Source: a virus. Taken from it: a stretch of DNA of 32,574 bases. The DNA lies in the IMG/VR virus record IMGVR_UViG_3300045440_000148, positions 1-32,574 of that record. One strand, written 5' to 3'. Under the pieces are notes generated by a model. It ran no database searches. It was not told the DNA's origin and was given only the letters and a program-made list of their open reading frames with translations. Shown one piece after another: positions 29,892 to 32,574 of the stretch. Numbering within the stretch: the stretch's first letter is position 1; the number at the start of each line of letters is the position of its first letter. Position numbers and translations under genes: made by a program.

Positions 29892-30142
29892 CGGTCTGCC
29901 TTTTGGTCGATTTTGTCAAAGAGCCTGCTAATCATCATCTCCAGTTTGTCAAAACGCTTATCAAACTCTGCGCGAATAGTGTCTACCTCAGATTTTTTGA
30001 CATAGGTTTCGCTTACATGAAGCTTTTGATTGTCTATATCCACGCGCAGCTCCTTGACCGCATCCCAGAGCTGGCGTGCAAACCAGCCAAAGGCTGCAAT
30101 GGCCGTGCCAATGCCGGTATTGATTAAATGCTGCATATCCAT
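29888..30142 (-). CDS. Small membrane/coiled-coil protein between fibre and terminase
   Basis: 84 residues. One short hydrophobic segment at about 9-27 (TGIGTAIAAFGWFARQLWD), then a charged coiled coil (about 28-84: DTIRAEFDKRFDKLEMMISR, LFDKIDQ). This is the shape of small phage membrane-anchored proteins. In T7-like order the fibre-to-terL interval holds holin (17.5), TerS (18) and Rz (18.5); this gene could be the local counterpart of one of these, but a holin and spanins already exist at 7074-7767, so the role is open. Confidence 0.65.
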   Translation of the reverse strand: MDMQHLINTGIGTAIAAFGWFARQLWDAVKELRVDIDNQKLHVSETYVKKSEVDTIRAEFDKRFDKLEMMISRLFDKIDQKADR

Positions 30143-30165
30143 GAGGCTGCCTTGTTTGCAACGGG

Positions 30166-31830
30166 TTAAAACACAACGGGCATTGGGGTAAAGCTGGCTT
30201 CGCTGTCATCTTCAGGCAATTGCGAGCCACCGCCGAAGCCGACTGCAAAAAGTTGTCCGTCATCTAACAACATGACAATGCCTTGCTCTGAGCTGCCGCC
30301 GTATGGGCAAATGTCAACGACTGTGCGATTGCCTGTCAACATGATGCTGTTGGAGTTAGTTCGTACAGTTACGTCACCAACGCCTAACGCGCCGTTGCCG
30401 TTGTAGCCCCAAACGCGAACGACACCTGTAGTGAGCAGTGCAGCACCAAAGTTATATGTACCGCTGCCGCCGTGGATAGCTTTAGTAATGCCAGTGCCGC
30501 CAAACGGAATCTGAGTAAATGTTCCTGTGTTTGTTCCGACAGGATTAACGCCGTTTGCCCAATACTCGCCGTAGCCGCACGCCCAAAGGGTGTTGTCGGT
30601 CTTTTTAATATAAGTAATGTTGTAGTCGTATTGCCCGATATAAACATCTGATACGCCAGTAGCGACAGACTGAACCGGTGTGAATTGATTGGATAACGTG
30701 CCGTTTCCTAGCTGGCCGTAGGTATTTGTACCCCAAGCGTGCAAGTTGCCAAGGCTATCAATAGCCATGGCGTAATTCGGGCCTGCAAAAATCTTTGTAA
30801 TGACTTTGCCCGCTAATGACCCGCCAGTGCGTAATGTTGCAATGGTTGCGTTTGTTGTGCCACCATCACCTAATTGACCATCTCCGTTATACCCCCAAGA
30901 GTACAAAGCGCCAGCGCTAGTGCGTGCGTAATAAGACGTATATGCCTCACGCCCAGCCTTAATCTCAACAATATTGGCAAGTACAGGCAATTGCGCAAAG
31001 CGAGAAGAGTTGGTTGTGCTGCCATTGCCAAGCTGGCCGTAAGCGTTGTACCCACACGCATGCACAGTTCCATCGCTGCATAAAACGAGAGTGCTAAGTG
31101 TGTTTTGCTGGCCGCACTGGAGAGCAATTTGTGTAACGGTCTTACCAAAAATTGAATTTGCAGAGTCGGCACTTGCATTAAACGGTACGCGAGTAACAAG
31201 AAGGTTTCCGTTTCCGCATGACCCGTAATCGTTATTACCCCATAACCAGAGTTGACCGTTGTTATCAATGCAGGCGGCCTGCATGTCGTACCAATAATAG
31301 AGTTTCGATGCGCCCGAAAAGCCCGGAGGAAATGCCGTGCGCGTTGGGTACGAGCGTGAAAATGTTGTGCCATCACCTAGCAAGTAATAGCTCTGTTGCC
31401 CCCACGCGCGGATTGATCCATCCGTCATGATGACACCAAACTTTCGGTACGAATTTGGCTGTATGCCAGAGGCATTTTCAGGCAGTCTTAACACCTTAGT
31501 TGCAGAGCGCACTTGCGGTGTTGCCCAGACAGGCAGGCCACCAGCGCCAACCGTCAGCACTTGGCCAGTAGTACCGGCAGGCAATGCAACAAGACCTGAG
31601 CCGTTGTTGTACAGAATTTGGCCGCTACTGCTTGATACGCCTGTTGTGCCTTGCGCAAACAAATCCCACGACACATGCGCGTCGTTGGGAGTTACCCCCA
31701 CAGTGTTATCAGCAACGCACACAAAAGTGCTACCCAAATATGACACAACATCTTGCCGCATATAAGTGGTTGCGGCGCTATAGGTTGAGCGCCATTTAAA
31801 CGCAACTTTTCCAAGCGATACGGTTGTCAT
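30166..31830 (-). CDS. Tail fibre with RCC1-type beta-propeller
   Basis: 554 residues. N-terminus about 10-55 (WRSTYSAATTYMRQDVVSYL, PNDAHVSWDLFAQGTTG) resembles the carbohydrate-binding-like module common in tail fibres, followed by a fibre-type repeat (QILYNNGSGLVALPAGTTGQ). From about 115 on there are seven or eight RCC1-like repeats with the core pattern G-x-(L/V)-x-x-W-G-x-N-x-x-G-Q-L-G-(D/N)-G, probably a propeller that binds the host surface. AAAGGAAAG precedes ATG 31830. Its last residues (DDSEASFTPMPVVF) match the end of the upstream fibre (DDAESRFAPAPIIF), so the two are paralogues. Confidence 0.85.
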   Translation of the reverse strand: MTTVSLGKVAFKWRSTYSAATTYMRQDVVSYLGSTFVCVADNTVGVTPNDAHVSWDLFAQGTTGVSSSSGQILYNNGSGLVALPAGTTGQVLTVGAGGLPVWATPQVRSATKVLRLPENASGIQPNSYRKFGVIMTDGSIRAWGQQSYYLLGDGTTFSRSYPTRTAFPPGFSGASKLYYWYDMQAACIDNNGQLWLWGNNDYGSCGNGNLLVTRVPFNASADSANSIFGKTVTQIALQCGQQNTLSTLVLCSDGTVHACGYNAYGQLGNGSTTNSSRFAQLPVLANIVEIKAGREAYTSYYARTSAGALYSWGYNGDGQLGDGGTTNATIATLRTGGSLAGKVITKIFAGPNYAMAIDSLGNLHAWGTNTYGQLGNGTLSNQFTPVQSVATGVSDVYIGQYDYNITYIKKTDNTLWACGYGEYWANGVNPVGTNTGTFTQIPFGGTGITKAIHGGSGTYNFGAALLTTGVVRVWGYNGNGALGVGDVTVRTNSNSIMLTGNRTVVDICPYGGSSEQGIVMLLDDGQLFAVGFGGGSQLPEDDSEASFTPMPVVF

Positions 31831-31841
31831 TTATCTTTCCT

Positions 31842-32574
31842 TTAAAAAATTATTGGTGCTGGGGCAAAACGCGATTCCGCATCATCATCCCCGCCCATGC
31901 CGTAAGTACCTATGCCATGCGTCATTACTTGACCATCTGACGTTAGGCAATACAAGCTGCCGCTCCCAGCACCAAAATTAGTACCGGCCTCGAAATCGAC
32001 AACGGTTTTGTCAATCAGTAGATATTTATTTGGGTAATTTGTTGTGGTGTTGTAACCATCGCCAACGTGACCGTTTGCGCCATAACCCCAGACAACAACC
32101 TTACCGTCATTGCGTAGCGCCACGGCAGTCGAGTAAGCGCCGTAGCCATACATGCGCAGCTTAGTAATGCCAGTTAAAAATGAGTCACCAATCGTGATCC
32201 ATGTTTGTCGGTTTGCTAGAGTGCCGCCAATGCCTTGCCCGTTATATCCTTCCCACTTGACCGTGCCATCATTCATTAAGGCCATCATTGTGTTCCAGCC
32301 AGCGTTTGCCTGAGCAAACGCCACACCATCTAAAACCTTGATGGGGTAGATAGCATTGGTTTGGTAGGAGGCCGTGGTGTAAGAAATGCCAAAGCCATCG
32401 TTATAACCACCGCCCGCATCTCCCCAGCACCACATCTCGCCGTTATCTAACACGACCCCGTAGCGCCTAATTGCTGGGCTTTGAGTGTTACCCTCCCCAT
32501 CTGTGTAGCTGTAATAAGTCTCGCACCCAAAGACCTGCTTGACGGTTTTGTTAAACCCCCAAGGCATCACTGGA
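31842..32574 (-). CDS. Second RCC1-repeat tail fibre, 5' part beyond window edge
   Basis: Open for 243 codons up to the right edge with no true start needed (GTG/ATG near 32570 are internal), so only the C-terminal part is seen. Four RCC1-like repeats are visible (GEMWCWGDAGGGYNDG, GTVKWEGYNGQGIGG, GKVVVWGYGANGHVGDG, GQVMTHGIGTYGMGG). The end matches the end of the downstream fibre. The stop lies 11 nt before that gene's start. It is probably a receptor-binding fibre or its paired variant. Confidence 0.8.
   Translation of the reverse strand, partial: PVMPWGFNKTVKQVFGCETYYSYTDGEGNTQSPAIRRYGVVLDNGEMWCWGDAGGGYNDGFGISYTTASYQTNAIYPIKVLDGVAFAQANAGWNTMMALMNDGTVKWEGYNGQGIGGTLANRQTWITIGDSFLTGITKLRMYGYGAYSTAVALRNDGKVVVWGYGANGHVGDGYNTTTNYPNKYLLIDKTVVDFEAGTNFGAGSGSLYCLTSDGQVMTHGIGTYGMGGDDDAESRFAPAPIIF

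Noticed and set aside
30166-32574. Diversity-generating retroelement acting on the fibre C-termini
   Set aside because: No reverse transcriptase or template repeat is visible, and the paralogous ends differ in ways not limited to adenine sites.
1-32574. CRISPR array, insertion sequence or anti-phage defence island
   Set aside because: No regularly spaced repeats, transposase or defence-type gene was seen; the repeats present are coding tandem repeats or attP elements.

Overview
The window is most of the genome of a temperate, short-tailed (podovirus-like) phage of a Gram-negative bacterium. Evidence for a phage: terminase, portal, scaffold, capsid, tail-tube and ejection-protein genes in order, plus a lysis cassette and a lysogeny module. 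Evidence for a Gram-negative host: nested Rz/Rz1 spanins with a lipobox. A proteobacterial host is likely, but the species cannot be read from the sequence. No ordinary host gene is visible. The 3' half of a tRNA-Arg(TCT) gene at 6794-6841 has phage genes on both sides, so it is read as attP of a free (circular or circularly permuted) phage chromosome, not as a prophage end.

Layout: 1-4738 (minus) is the early/replication module: Cro-like regulator, small unknown gene, RuvC-like resolvase, PD-(D/E)XK nuclease, small unknown gene, SSB-like protein and a primase-polymerase/helicase that runs off the left edge. 4739-4934 is the divergent immunity control region. 4935-6602 (plus) is the lysogeny module: short CI-like repressor, excisionase-like protein and tyrosine integrase, each overlapping the next. 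6603-7073 is non-coding: terminator, repeats, attP core and hairpins. 7074-8310 (minus) is the lysis cassette: endolysin, holin, Rz and embedded Rz1. 8316-20684 (minus) holds the DNA-ejection/internal virion proteins, dominated by one 2901-residue protein. 20681-28187 (minus) holds tail tube, adaptor, capsid, scaffold and portal. 28189-30142 holds TerL, a micro-ORF and a TM/coiled-coil protein. 30166-32574 holds two tandem RCC1-propeller tail fibres, the second cut by the right edge.

Every gene outside the lysogeny module is on the minus strand. If the genome is circular, the left-edge helicase leads (through unseen sequence) to the right-edge fibre, so one early-to-late direction runs from the cro promoter round to attP, with cI-xis-int divergent. 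No DNA polymerase, small terminase subunit or reverse transcriptase is visible; the first two could lie in the missing part.

The most unusual item is the 2901-residue ejection protein (8316-17021). It appears to be a polyvalent virion protein. It carries a bacterial DnaN (beta sliding clamp)-like segment that keeps the domain II-III peptide-binding-cleft motifs but lacks a recognisable domain I. It also has an HEXXH metallopeptidase-like domain, three related 55-65-residue modules on Thr/Pro linkers, four copies of an S/N-F-D/A-D-L motif and hydrophobic regions typical of ejection proteins. A clamp-like cleft carried by a protein expected to enter the host with the DNA is the best candidate for something undescribed here.
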